Part shown: one piece after another, positions 18,673 to 27,329 of the stretch
How the letters are laid out: each line of letters starts with the position of its first letter
Position numbering within the stretch: position 1 is the stretch's first letter
NCBI GenBank assembly: GCA_039111535.1
Contig: JBCCIM010000017.1
Coordinates: forward strand, 1 to 57,603
Length of the DNA: 57,603 bases
DNA from: Bacteroidota bacterium
Lineage (GTDB): Bacteria > Bacteroidota > Rhodothermia > Rhodothermales > JAHQVL01
Direction: 5' to 3'
Translations under genes and position numbers: made by a program
Notes under the pieces: generated by a model
What the model was told of the DNA's origin: nothing
Databases searched by the model: none
The model's input: only the letters and a program-made list of their open reading frames with translations

Positions 18673-19034
18673 TTCGAATCTGAAAAAGGTGCTTGCTCTG
18701 TAAGCCGGTAGCCAAGGGTCGTATCTATGTTCGACGAATCGCCCGAAAAGTTCAGGCCTCATTTTCCATTTTACATGTACTTAGCATCTCTTAACATTCC
18801 ACTGCAATTTCTTAAAATTTGCAGGCGGATTAGGCCTATTCGATTCAACCTGAGCGCGAGATAACGACTGATTCCTGTCTCGCCCAAATACATGCTAAAT
18901 CGTTAACCTTGCTGAACCACATCAATCGATTTAGCCGGGGGCATACAAAACCTGTTTCCCACGTAAGCAGACGCTATCTTTGGGGCTGCCGCAGGGGCAA
19001 ATTGTGAGTCCGATTAACTTCAAGCGAGGTATCT
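18673..19034. other. Divergent intergenic region with two inverted repeats
   Basis: No gene is seen in these 362 bp. Two weak structures are present. One is CTGCAA...TTGCAG with a 23-bp span (18802-18824). The other is a perfect 9-bp pair, GCTAAATCG (18894-18902) and CGATTTAGC (18927-18935). Neither has a U-run, so they are candidate operators or leader hairpins rather than terminators. Confidence 0.35.
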
Positions 19035-19727
19035 ATGCGAAAGGTTTGTATTGTTGGTGCATCGGGGAAACTCGGTAAGTACATGGTACAACACTGCCTG
19101 GAACGAGGATATGAGGTGGTTGGGGTGTGCCGGCCTAAAAGTGTCGGCAAGCTCGATGCCTATAAAGATCGCATGACAATTGTGCCGGGCGCCACCAATG
19201 ATGTGCAGGTGATCAAGAAAGCAGTTGACGGATGTGATGGTGTCCTCACAGTGCTAGTCCCCTGGGGCGTAAAGCAGTATTCAACCGGGACGGCCCAGGC
19301 TATATTGGATTATGCCGCAACTGACGCCCGGCTGATTTTCTCGTGCGGTTGGCATATCACAAAGGATGGAAAAGACACGTATACCTGGACGTTGCGCGCG
19401 TTGGTGAAGGTTTTTGGCTGGTTGGCAAAGGTTGTGCGGTTTGCGGATCTGGACGATCAGGTAGAGGCTTGCCGGCGCGTGTTTGCAAGTAATACAAAAT
19501 GGACCGTCGTCCGCGGCAGTGATCTTGAAGAAGGAGAAAGTGAAGGGCTACCGGTATGGAGCCAACACGTGGGTGATCCTATCCTCGAAAGCAATCGGAC
19601 GCGCCGTATCGATTTTGCCCTTTTTATGGTCGCCGCGTTGGAAGATGATGCGCTCGTCCACGAAGCACCGGCGATTGTGAGCTGTCAGTCCGCCTCAGCG
19701 CTTGCACATAGCGCCTCATACTCGTAA
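19035..19727 (+). CDS. NAD(P)H-binding (NmrA/SDR-a5-like) protein
   Basis: This 230-residue protein opens with a Rossmann motif (VCIVGASGKLGKYMVQHC) and follows the atypical SDR pattern of NAD(P)H-binding sensors and reductases: VPGATNDVQVIKKAVDGCDGVL, then FSCGWHI and WTVVRGSDLEEG. There is no classical YxxxK pair, in keeping with the atypical group. Substrate unknown. The stop codon lies only one base before the MITE-like element at 19729, so insertion may have altered the natural C-terminus; the last residues (SASALAHSASYS) look unconserved. Confidence 0.75.
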   Translation: MRKVCIVGASGKLGKYMVQHCLERGYEVVGVCRPKSVGKLDAYKDRMTIVPGATNDVQVIKKAVDGCDGVLTVLVPWGVKQYSTGTAQAILDYAATDARLIFSCGWHITKDGKDTYTWTLRALVKVFGWLAKVVRFADLDDQVEACRRVFASNTKWTVVRGSDLEEGESEGLPVWSQHVGDPILESNRTRRIDFALFMVAALEDDALVHEAPAIVSCQSASALAHSASYS

Positions 19728-19728
19728 A

Positions 19729-20090
19729 CAGGAGTGTTCAGAAAAATTATTTATCCATTGTTCGGGGATATCACATACAAAACGCGTTTTAATAATTGTG
19801 CCCCGTGGCTTTTTGACTGTGCTAAAACGCAAGAGTTACAATCTCACATTAAAAACTGTGTACGTTCATTTCTTTTGCTTGCCCAAAAGAAACGAACCAA
19901 AGAAAAGGGCACCACCAAATAAATGCACGCTTTTATCGCCATACGCACAGGTCCTCCTGAATTTTATTCAGGAAAACGCTTCGATAAAAGCTCCCACCGC
20001 ACATCGCCACGCATTTGGTGGACATCCACACACTAAATTGCTAAACACGAACTGAACTTTGCCAGCTACTATTTTTTCTGAACACCCCTG
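19729..20090. mobile_element. MITE-like element with 18-bp terminal inverted repeats
   Basis: About 362 bp flanked by imperfect inverted termini: CAGGAGTGTTCAGAAAAA at 19729-19746 and, read on the other strand, CAGGGGTGTTCAGAAAAA ending at 20090 (17 of 18 match). Inside are nested palindromes: 14-bp arms at 19864-19877 and 19884-19897 (13/14 paired), perfect 10-bp arms GCTTTTATCG/CGATAAAAGC at 19929-19938 and 19982-19991, and CCTGAA/TTCAGG at 19956-19972. A, T and palindrome content differ from the neighbouring genes. No transposase is encoded; short frames inside are probably not proteins. No clear target-site duplication was found. Mobilisation by a transposase elsewhere in the genome is inferred. 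Confidence 0.65.
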
Positions 20091-20105
20091 ACTGGTAAAG
20101 CGTAA

Positions 20106-20816
20106 TCAACCTTGTCTGAATAGCTGGCTTGCAAGGTCGATAAAATCTATTGCTACAAAATCACAATACGGATCTGGCTCCAGGTCTTGTTGTTGATTTG
20201 GACCGTATTCGGTCGTCCGATAGACAAACGCGGTTTTAAAGCCAACCGCTCGTGCAGCTTGCAGGTCGTTGTTGTGCGCCGCCACCATCATGATTTCTTC
20301 AGGAGGAAGGCCGAGGTGCGTAGCTGCAGTTAGATACACTTCGGGGTCAGGCTTGTAGTGCCTTGCAAGTTCTGCTGAAAGGATACAATCCCACCGCAAG
20401 TCTGCATTTTTTGCAATGTTGGTCAGGATGGCAACGTTTCCGTTTGATAATGCGGCAACGGTAAACTGCCGGCGCAAGGCATCCATGCCGGCCAGCACAT
20501 CGGGCCACAAGTCAAGTCGGTGCCACACCTGTGTTAAATAGGTTTTGTCCGCTTCCTGCAGGCCTGAAATTTGAAATTTCTCCAGCAAGTCTTCCATGAT
20601 CATGTGATGCAGGCCGTCGAGGTTGGTCCAGGGCAACTCGCCCGTGCGGACCCTATGCATCGAGGGCTCATATTGCGCGCGCCAGGTGTCTGCAAAAGAA
20701 ACCCAGTTGGCTTCAATGCTGCGCTTTTTGCCCAGTGCAGCAGCTTCCCGAATAAGCGTTGTTCGCCAATCAGCCACGGTACCAAAAACGTCGAATGTCA
20801 GTGCTTTAATTTTCAT
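20106..20816 (-). CDS. Haloacid dehalogenase, type II (HAD superfamily)
   Basis: This 236-residue HAD hydrolase has its nucleophile D9 in FDVFGTV, motif II in ALSNGN, the lysine motif HYKPDPEVY and the acidic motif as VAAHNNDLQAA. This set matches 2-haloacid dehalogenases of type II, which replace the halogen of L-2-haloacids by hydroxyl through an aspartyl ester. The AHNxDL variant of motif IV also occurs in homologues of unproven activity, so a general HAD hydrolase remains possible. Its ATG overlaps the stop of the DehI-type gene by four bases, and both follow two SDR genes in one leftward operon. Confidence 0.87.
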   Translation of the reverse strand: MKIKALTFDVFGTVADWRTTLIREAAALGKKRSIEANWVSFADTWRAQYEPSMHRVRTGELPWTNLDGLHHMIMEDLLEKFQISGLQEADKTYLTQVWHRLDLWPDVLAGMDALRRQFTVAALSNGNVAILTNIAKNADLRWDCILSAELARHYKPDPEVYLTAATHLGLPPEEIMMVAAHNNDLQAARAVGFKTAFVYRTTEYGPNQQQDLEPDPYCDFVAIDFIDLASQLFRQG

Positions 20817-21667
20817 GGTTGCGCCGGATTGTGTATTCGATCAAGCCAGGAGGACAACCCAAGCCCAATGGCTACCATCCTGACGACAAGCCCGGGGTGT
20901 GTTATATACCGCGAAATGGTTTGTTGGGCTGCTGCCGGGATTTGAATTTTCGTGTTTTTTGTGTGCGACATCCGCCCCGCATTTGCTGCTGCAAAAGTTA
21001 ACATGGAATGGATGCAATCTGCAATAGTGCCCTGGTTTTGGAGTGGGGCAAAGGCTGCATGGGTTACGGCCAGGAAGCCCGGCCAGTGGGCAAGGTGACG
21101 CCAAACGGTAGCAAGGCCCGGTTCGTCGGGGGCCGCACCAAATTTGTTGAGTTCATACAGAAATTGCCACAGCTTTGGCGGGAGGTCGGCTTCTGTGGGC
21201 AGGCGGGGTAATGCAACGTTGGTATTGACTGGGTTTGTATTGGCTGATGAAAAGGCAGGGGGCGACGTTGCTGGTAACGCAGGCCCAATGGGTTGCGCAA
21301 TTAAGGCAGACAGCGTTAGGAAGTTCAGGCTGTTGGATCGGTTGTATACGTTCAGGATTTGCTGAATGGAGGTACGGTCTCGCTGTGTAAGGCCGGCAGC
21401 TTCAAGCTGGGAAGGCACGAGGGCAGGAGGGATAGGCAGCGGGCCGGCTTTCAGGTCAAGCAGTATTTCCTCCGGTAATCCTGATTCGAAAATAGGTTTT
21501 GTGGCCTGCCAAACGGCTTCAAGTGCAGCCTCATCCGCTGCAAGAATGCGCCAGATCGAAGTCAACAGCGGCAGCCGCATCGTTTGCCTGATGTCCTCGA
21601 AGATCTCGGCAATGTTGCCTGTAGCGTCTTCTTCCGCGAGTGCGGATACAGGGTCGTGTTTAGCCAT
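20813..21667 (-). CDS. DehI-type (group I) 2-haloacid dehalogenase homologue
   Basis: About 284 residues, starting at the ATG ending at 21667 (MAKHDPVSALAEED), which overlaps the stop of the upstream SDR as ATGGCTAA. Two similar alpha-helical repeats are visible, as in the DehI pseudo-dimer: GNIAEIFEDIRQTMRLPLLT then SIWRILAADEAAL in the first, and LWQFLYELNKFGAAPDEP with TVWRHLAHWPGFL in the second. DehI enzymes hydrolyse both D- and L-2-haloacids by direct attack of water. The asparagine-tyrosine pair region appears as VYNRSN. I did not locate the catalytic aspartate with certainty. It is unrelated in fold to the HAD dehalogenase next door, which makes the pairing notable. Confidence 0.8.
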   Translation of the reverse strand: MAKHDPVSALAEEDATGNIAEIFEDIRQTMRLPLLTSIWRILAADEAALEAVWQATKPIFESGLPEEILLDLKAGPLPIPPALVPSQLEAAGLTQRDRTSIQQILNVYNRSNSLNFLTLSALIAQPIGPALPATSPPAFSSANTNPVNTNVALPRLPTEADLPPKLWQFLYELNKFGAAPDEPGLATVWRHLAHWPGFLAVTHAAFAPLQNQGTIADCIHSMLTFAAANAGRMSHTKNTKIQIPAAAQQTISRYITHPGLVVRMVAIGLGLSSWLDRIHNPAQP

Positions 21668-22469
21668 GGGCGTAAGGAGAGGCTGCAGCTGATTTGGTAA
21701 GCGAAAACCCACCATCAACAGTAAGCACACTACCGGTTATATAAGAAGCCATGGGGGAGGCCAGGAAGCAACAGGCGTGGCCCACGTCAGCCGGCCGGCC
21801 GGCTTTGCTGAGGGGGATGTCTGCTGTGGTATACATGGTTTGCTTGTCCGTGAGTACAGGCGCGGCCCAGTCGCCCAAAATCCAGCCGGCAGATACAATG
21901 TTCACGCGGATACCGTGTGGCGCAAGGTCTACAGCAGCCATCCGTGCCACTACATCGATAGCCGCGAGGGACGCGCCCGTCAGGTTGGTTTTTACCATCG
22001 GTATTTTGCCCACCACAGAAGACAGGAATATGATGCTACCTGCCTGCTGATTTGCCGCCATGTGTTTCGCTGCAGCCTGTGCTGCAAACGTGCTGTCAGC
22101 AAAGTTGACGTCAAACGCGGCGTCTATGTCCTGGTAGACATCAGTAGCTTCTCCTGCCATAAACGCTGCGTGTTTAAACCAGCCAGGACTGACGATGGCC
22201 GTATCAAACGCGTGTGCTGATAAGGTTTGCTGGAGCTGCTCGGGATTGTTTAATGTTACGGGCAACAGCGTTGCATCCGAAAGCGTCGCAGGTATCCGGG
22301 GTGCATCTTCACCAGCTTTGTAGGTAAGGATGAGGGTGGCGCCGGCTGCTGCAAAAGCTTCAGCAATGCCCCACATGATTTCATGTACCCCGCCCAGAAA
22401 TAACACGGACTGTCCCTTGAAATTAAAAACGGATTTATGCGGTGTATTTGCCAATGCCAAGCCCCCCAT
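21660..22469 (-). CDS. SDR-fold protein lacking the catalytic Tyr and Lys
   Basis: A 269-residue enoyl-ACP-reductase/SDR-like Rossmann protein. The cofactor turn is unusual (FLGGVHEIMWGIAEAF instead of TGxxxGIG). At the active site, alignment of AAIDVVARMAAVDLAPHGIRVN with normal SDRs puts threonine where the tyrosine should be and leucine where the lysine should be. The late motifs GSVLTVDGGF and the PLSKAGRPADVGHACCFL region are normal. So it may be a FabI-like variant, a non-catalytic partner of the adjacent SDR, or an enzyme with other acid-base residues. Start overlaps the end of the next SDR gene by 35 bp. Confidence 0.8.
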   Translation of the reverse strand: MGGLALANTPHKSVFNFKGQSVLFLGGVHEIMWGIAEAFAAAGATLILTYKAGEDAPRIPATLSDATLLPVTLNNPEQLQQTLSAHAFDTAIVSPGWFKHAAFMAGEATDVYQDIDAAFDVNFADSTFAAQAAAKHMAANQQAGSIIFLSSVVGKIPMVKTNLTGASLAAIDVVARMAAVDLAPHGIRVNIVSAGWILGDWAAPVLTDKQTMYTTADIPLSKAGRPADVGHACCFLASPMASYITGSVLTVDGGFSLTKSAAASPYAHG

Positions 22470-23217
22470 CTACTGCAATAAATGCGCCTGTGGTATACGC
22501 GGCCTCTGGTTTGGTAAAGTAGAGCGCGGCATCCGCCATTTCGTTTGTGGTGCCGGCGCGGTGCATCGGAATGGCTGCTTTTTGGTTTTCGATGGCTTCT
22601 GCAGTTTGCAACTCGGGCGAGGTATCATTCATCGCCGTTTGCACCCAGCCAGGCCCAATGTGATTTACGGTGATGTTGTGCGGCGCAAGCTCAAGTGCAA
22701 GCGCGCCAACAAAAATGTGCTGCGCATGCTTGGTGCCGCCGTACACGGGTGTGATGGGGAAGTGGAGATAGGTTTGAATCGAGGACGTGACAATAATTTG
22801 CCCGCCTTCACCCTGCGCTATCATTTGTTTGGCTGCTGCTCGGCATACATACATGCTGCCTTTTACGTTGAGGGCAACCTGCTTGCTGAGGATGTTGGGG
22901 GTGATCTCAAGAAAATGCTGCCAGCGAATCATGCCGGCATTGCTGCATGCTACGTCCAGTCTGCCCGCCGTTGCGGTGATCTCCTCCATCATGCGATGCA
23001 CTTCATCAGGATCCGTGATGTCAGCGGCTGCCGTGAAAGCGGATTGTTGCCGGTCTTGCAGGGTTTGGACGCGCGCTTTCAGCTCTGCTTCTCGCGTTGG
23101 CAGGTCATTCAGTGCTACCGTAGCTCCGGCTGCCGCCAAAGCCTGTGCGATGCCCCAGCCAATGCTGCGGTCGCCGGCAGCACCCGTCACAAGCGCAACT
23201 TTATCTTTTAAATGCAT
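22435..23217 (-). CDS. Short-chain dehydrogenase/reductase, first gene of the dehalogenase operon
   Basis: About 260 residues from the ATG ending at 23217 (MHLKDKVALVTGAAGDRSIGWG), which has GGAG eight bases upstream; the longer upstream frame crosses the repeat region and lacks similarity. The cofactor motif TGAAGDRSIGWGIA, the NNAG equivalent CSNAGM, the catalytic serine in VTSSIQ and the YGGTK (YxxxK) pair are present, so it should be an active oxidoreductase. In the operon it could oxidise the hydroxyacid formed by the dehalogenases, but this is only inference from context. Confidence 0.87.
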   Translation of the reverse strand: MHLKDKVALVTGAAGDRSIGWGIAQALAAAGATVALNDLPTREAELKARVQTLQDRQQSAFTAAADITDPDEVHRMMEEITATAGRLDVACSNAGMIRWQHFLEITPNILSKQVALNVKGSMYVCRAAAKQMIAQGEGGQIIVTSSIQTYLHFPITPVYGGTKHAQHIFVGALALELAPHNITVNHIGPGWVQTAMNDTSPELQTAEAIENQKAAIPMHRAGTTNEMADAALYFTKPEAAYTTGAFIAVDGGLGIGKYTA

Positions 23218-23283
23218 ACATACTCCTGAATAATGCGGATTAAGGATGCCCATAATACCACGCAAACGGATGAGTACTCCGCT

Positions 23284-23322
23284 CGTCATACCCAACTTGA
23301 TTGGGTACTACAGGTATGGCAG
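23284..23322 (+). repeat. Dispersed REP-like palindrome, copy B
   Basis: CGTCATACCCAACTTGATTG followed by GGTACTACAGGTATGGCAG, sharing 21 consecutive bases of its left part with copy A at 14531. It lies between the SDR-dehalogenase operon and the sulfatase gene. Confidence 0.8.
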
Positions 23323-23347
23323 TGAGAAGGGCCTACCGGCTCCTACA

Positions 23348-24913
23348 TTAGAGCGCCGGCCTCGTTTGTGTAGCCGCTTTGATCTCTTCAAGAAAGGCAG
23401 CCATTTCTGCTGCTTTCTCTGTCGTGGTTGGCGCGAGGTTGGTTGTCTCTCCGATATCTTCAGAGAGGTTATACAATTGCGGTGCCGGATCATTACCCAG
23501 TTCGATATCCGTTTGCTGATTATAGGCGCGTGCATCGCTAGGTTCAATGTATTTCCAACCTTGATGAATGAGCGAAAGGGTACCTGCTGCGTTGTGCTCG
23601 ATCAGGTATTCGCGCCCGTCAGGATCTGTGCCGAGCAGTGTTGCCGTGGCGTCGAAGCTGTCCGGGCCTTCTCCTGCTGCCAGTTGCACGCCGGCGAGTC
23701 GGGTCAGTGACCCCATCAGGTCGACCTGCGAAACCAAAGCGTCAGACCTTGCCGGCTCAACCTCTGCCGGCCAGGAGAGGAGAAACGGGACCCGCGTGCC
23801 GGCTTCAAATGCGCTGTATTTACCACCCCGAAACGGACCTGAAGGGTTGTGGTCGCCAAGGAGTGTTACAGCCTCGTCTTCGTAGCCATCGTCGATAACC
23901 GGACCGTTGTCGCTTGTAAAGATGACCATCGTATTGTCAGCCAGACCTTGCGCTTCGAGGGCATCCAGGACCTGTCCGACGCTCCAGTCGGTTTGTAGAA
24001 TCACGTCACCGCGCGGTCCCATACCGCTTTTGCCGACAAAGCGGGGATGCGGTACGCGGGGGACGTGGATATCATGCAACGAGAAGAAGAGGAAAAATGG
24101 CGCATTGTGTTCGCGTTCGATAAAGTCGACTGCACGTGCCGTGATGATGTCTGCCATGTCTTCATCCACCCAGCGTGCTGCGTTGCCACCCGTCATGTAG
24201 CCGATGCGGCTAATGCTATTTACAATGGTCATGTCGTGACCGTGGCTCGGGTGCATTTTTAGTAATTCAGGATTGGCTTTGCCAGTCGGATCAGTACCAA
24301 TTGGGCCCTTAAAGCTTACGGTGATTGGATCTGCTGGATCAAGGTCGACGACACGGTGATTTTCTACGTAGACTGTTGGGACGCGGTCGCCTGTTGCAGG
24401 GATCAGAAAAGCTTCGTCAAAACCAATTTCCAGGGGCCCCGGTTTTATGTCGCCATTCCAGTCTGGCCCACCATCTGGCCCAAGGCCGAGGTGCCATTTG
24501 CCGACGACGCTTGTGGTGTAGTTGGCGCGTTTAAGCACATCTGGCAAGGTCACTTGATCCGGATCGATGATCATGGCTGCATCACCGCGTGCGATACCGG
24601 TGCCGGCTTTGCGCCATGCGTATTGCCCGGTTAGCAGGGCATACCGCGAGGGGGTGCACGTAGCTGAGGGGGCATGGGCATCCGTAAACAAGATGCCTTG
24701 TTCAGCAATGCGGTCGATGTGCGGTGTGGCTACGGCGGTAGCGCCATAACTGCTTACGTCTCCGTAACCCAGGTCATCAGCATAGATGAGTACTACATTG
24801 GGAGCTGTGGAAGAATTGTCAGTTGCACTGTCGGACGGCACTGCGCAACCTGCCAATAGCAGGAGGAAGACAGGAATAAGGCGACTCAAAGTTGGGGGGA
24901 TAGTCAGATGCAT
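23348..24913 (-). CDS. Type I sulfatase lipoprotein (arylsulfatase A-like)
   Basis: This 521-residue protein starts with a lipoprotein signal (FLLLLAGC, Cys23). Metal ligands appear in LIYADDLGYGD (D46, D47), and the formylglycine signature CTPSR has Cys86 as the residue to be oxidised by a sulfatase-maturating enzyme. Later ligands are in FTSDNGP and the HDIHVPRVPHP region. It would remove sulfate esters from polysaccharides in the envelope. It is divergent from a second sulfatase at 24986, about 70 bp apart, so they probably share a control region. Target glycan not known; fucoidan, ulvan, carrageenan or animal glycans are all possible. Confidence 0.93.
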   Translation of the reverse strand: MHLTIPPTLSRLIPVFLLLLAGCAVPSDSATDNSSTAPNVVLIYADDLGYGDVSSYGATAVATPHIDRIAEQGILFTDAHAPSATCTPSRYALLTGQYAWRKAGTGIARGDAAMIIDPDQVTLPDVLKRANYTTSVVGKWHLGLGPDGGPDWNGDIKPGPLEIGFDEAFLIPATGDRVPTVYVENHRVVDLDPADPITVSFKGPIGTDPTGKANPELLKMHPSHGHDMTIVNSISRIGYMTGGNAARWVDEDMADIITARAVDFIEREHNAPFFLFFSLHDIHVPRVPHPRFVGKSGMGPRGDVILQTDWSVGQVLDALEAQGLADNTMVIFTSDNGPVIDDGYEDEAVTLLGDHNPSGPFRGGKYSAFEAGTRVPFLLSWPAEVEPARSDALVSQVDLMGSLTRLAGVQLAAGEGPDSFDATATLLGTDPDGREYLIEHNAAGTLSLIHQGWKYIEPSDARAYNQQTDIELGNDPAPQLYNLSEDIGETTNLAPTTTEKAAEMAAFLEEIKAATQTRPAL

Positions 24914-24985
24914 ATCAAATTTGATGGTTTTTGCTAAATTTAGGATATCTGATACAAATGTACACGATCTACATTCCCCGATATT

Positions 24986-26383
24986 ATGATCACCTGCTCT
25001 CGCTACCTCGTCCTCCTGTATGGTTTGTTGTTGGTCGGGTGTGGTTCAACGACCTCCGATGCGCTTGACAAGCCCAATATTGTACTGATTTATATTGATG
25101 ACCTTGGGTGGCGGGATGTTGGATTTAACGGCAGCACCTATTATGAGACGCCCAATATCGATAGCCTTGCGTCTGCCGGCATTGTGTTTACAAATGGATA
25201 TGCGAACGCCCCAAACTGCGCGCCCAGCCGTGCATCCCTGATGACGGGCATGTATGCTCCGCGTCACGGTATTTATACGGTTGCTTCAGCGGCTCGTGGG
25301 AAAGCAGAAAACAGGAAAATGATTCCCGTTGAGAATGAGACAACGCTGGATCTAGATTTTGTGACGCTCGCAGAAGCTTTACAGGGGGCAGGCTATACGA
25401 CGGGCCATTTTGGGAAATGGCATCTGGGCCACGAAGGCAATTTTCCTGAAGACCAGGGGTTTGATGTAAATGTCGCCGGCCATCACCGTGGCTCGCCGCC
25501 AGGGGGGCATTTTTCACCGTATAAAAATCCGACCCTTGATGATGGCCCGGAAGGAGAATACCTGACCGACCGTTTGACAGACGAAGCGCTTGCCTTTATC
25601 GAACAGTACAATGCCTCACCGTTTTTTCTCTACTTGACCCACTACGCGGTGCATACCCCGATTCAAGGGCAGGAAGATCGCACGGCAAGGTACCAGGAAA
25701 AGCCGGCAACCGATGACCAACAAAATGCAACGTATGCAGCCATGATTGAAAGTGTTGATATTGGGGTGGGCCGGGTACTTGAATCCCTGGACGCTTTGGG
25801 GTTGACAGAAAATACGCTGGTAATCTTTTATTCAGACAATGGCGGGGCTATTCAGGCAACATCCAATGCCCCATTACGCGGATACAAAGGCATGCTCTAT
25901 GAAGGCGGCATTCGGGTGCCGTTGGCAATGAAATGGCCGGCAGCAATTCCAGCCGGCCAGGCAGATGATACACCGGTTATTGGCACCGACTTTTACCCCA
26001 CATTTGCGCAAATTGCCGGGTTTGCGTTGCCGCAACAGAAAGACGGTGAAAGTTTACTCCCTTTGATAACCGGGGAAGGCAAACTGGGGGCACGCAATCT
26101 GCACTGGCATTTCCCTGCGTACCTGGAGAAAGCCGGCCCGATGACGGAGCCCTGGCGCACAACGCCGGCAGCTGCCATACGCAGCGGTGAGTACAAACTC
26201 ATTGAGTTTTTTGAAGACAATCGCCTGGAGCTTTACAATCTTTCCACGGATCCCGGAGAATCACGCAACCTTGCAGCAGAAATGCCGGACAAAGTCGCTG
26301 CGTTACATAAAATGATGGAAGACTGGCGGATTGCAACCGATGCTGCTATGCCGACAATGAAACCGGAGTATGCTGACCTTTAA
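24986..26383 (+). CDS. Type I sulfatase lipoprotein
   Basis: This 465-residue sulfatase begins with a lipoprotein signal (LYGLLLVGC, Cys19). Metal ligands lie in IYIDDLGWRD (D38, D39). The maturation motif is CAPSR with Cys78, followed by GKWHLGHEG and YSDNGG. The CAPSR form differs from the CTPSR of the divergent neighbour, so the two probably belong to different S1 subfamilies and attack different positions. It is convergent with the DUF1080 gene at 26386, with only two bases between stops. Confidence 0.93.
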   Translation: MITCSRYLVLLYGLLLVGCGSTTSDALDKPNIVLIYIDDLGWRDVGFNGSTYYETPNIDSLASAGIVFTNGYANAPNCAPSRASLMTGMYAPRHGIYTVASAARGKAENRKMIPVENETTLDLDFVTLAEALQGAGYTTGHFGKWHLGHEGNFPEDQGFDVNVAGHHRGSPPGGHFSPYKNPTLDDGPEGEYLTDRLTDEALAFIEQYNASPFFLYLTHYAVHTPIQGQEDRTARYQEKPATDDQQNATYAAMIESVDIGVGRVLESLDALGLTENTLVIFYSDNGGAIQATSNAPLRGYKGMLYEGGIRVPLAMKWPAAIPAGQADDTPVIGTDFYPTFAQIAGFALPQQKDGESLLPLITGEGKLGARNLHWHFPAYLEKAGPMTEPWRTTPAAAIRSGEYKLIEFFEDNRLELYNLSTDPGESRNLAAEMPDKVAALHKMMEDWRIATDAAMPTMKPEYADL

Positions 26384-26385
26384 TC

Positions 26386-27120
26386 TTAAGGGAGCCGGCG
26401 AATCCGAAGTTTGCGAAAGAGAATCGGAGCGCCTTCTGCTTCGAGGCACAGGTGCCCCATGGCCGGTGATGCGTTGTTGCCACCGGATACTTCTTCGCCA
26501 TTGACCCAAAGCCTTACTTCGCCATTGATGGCGCGCACATAGTAATGATTCCATTCACCATGGCCCCGGCTCCGGTTAGATCGAGGGAAGCTGCGGACGC
26601 CATTGGGGGAGGTTGGGGGGAGGGGGGTGAGGCTTGATTGTCCTACCGGGAAAATATCGCCATTGGTTGAAAACCAGTCTGCTGTGTTACCGGATGTAGA
26701 TTCATACCATGTGGTGTAGCCGTGGTCCAGCATCTGAATTTCTATGCCTTGCTTTGGCAGTTCGCCGGCTACCAGGGTATCCAGGGCTGAACGCGGGACC
26801 CAGGCAAACATACCAGAATTGCCGGCTGCCTGCTGGTGTTGCCATTCGATGACCATCTCAAAATTTTTAAACGTCTCGCGTGTACGGTACACCCCAATGG
26901 GTTCTCCGGTTGAGGCAAGGATACCGTTTTCCCAACGCCACGTATCAGCTTCACCATTAACTGGCGCAAAATCATCCGGCTCCAGGGTCTCCCAACCCGG
27001 GCTGGTGTCGTCTATATACGCCCGGTCTGTTGCAACTGGCACATCTGGTGATAAAAAGGAAAAGCCGAGGAATAAGAGGACGGCCACAAGGATCAAAAGG
27101 AAAAAAAGGTCGCGTTTCAT
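26386..27120 (-). CDS. DUF1080 (3-keto-disaccharide hydrolase-like) membrane-anchored protein
   Basis: This 244-residue protein has an N-terminal membrane anchor (residues 5-24, LFFLLILVAVLLFLGF) and a concanavalin-like DUF1080 fold with WRWENGILASTGEP, GNSGMFAWVP, GIEIQMLDHG and the late GEWNHYYVRAINGEVRLWVNG. DUF1080 proteins include 3-keto-disaccharide hydrolases and many of unknown role in carbohydrate loci. Its place between a sulfatase and a GH5 enzyme fits envelope glycan processing. The insert PPTSPNGVRSFPRSNRSRGH is longer than I would expect and may be a loop. Confidence 0.85.
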   Translation of the reverse strand: MKRDLFFLLILVAVLLFLGFSFLSPDVPVATDRAYIDDTSPGWETLEPDDFAPVNGEADTWRWENGILASTGEPIGVYRTRETFKNFEMVIEWQHQQAAGNSGMFAWVPRSALDTLVAGELPKQGIEIQMLDHGYTTWYESTSGNTADWFSTNGDIFPVGQSSLTPLPPTSPNGVRSFPRSNRSRGHGEWNHYYVRAINGEVRLWVNGEEVSGGNNASPAMGHLCLEAEGAPILFRKLRIRRLP

Positions 27121-27329
27121 GGGGGTGAGGGGGGTAAGAAGGCGCTTTACTAATTCATTTAGTTAGCAAAAAAGAAAAAATTTCCACCTGGCGGTTAACT
27201 ATCGGAAAAAAAGTGCGATAAATACTCCTGTAGTACCATAGTAAATAGGTTGACCGTATTAATCCAGACGCAACCTGCCTACGTAAACATCACACGAACA
27301 AAAGGAAGACTTAAACCAGGTATTTAGAC

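Noticed and set aside
19702-20055. A 117-codon frame inside the MITE-like element (CLPKRNEPKKRAPPNKC region)
   Set aside because: It lies wholly on palindromic repeat DNA, has biased composition, and overlaps the end of the previous gene. Such frames are common false genes in repeats.
22330-23211. A 293-codon frame antisense to the two SDR genes
   Set aside because: It is an antisense shadow; both strands stay open because of the GC-rich third positions of real genes on the other strand.
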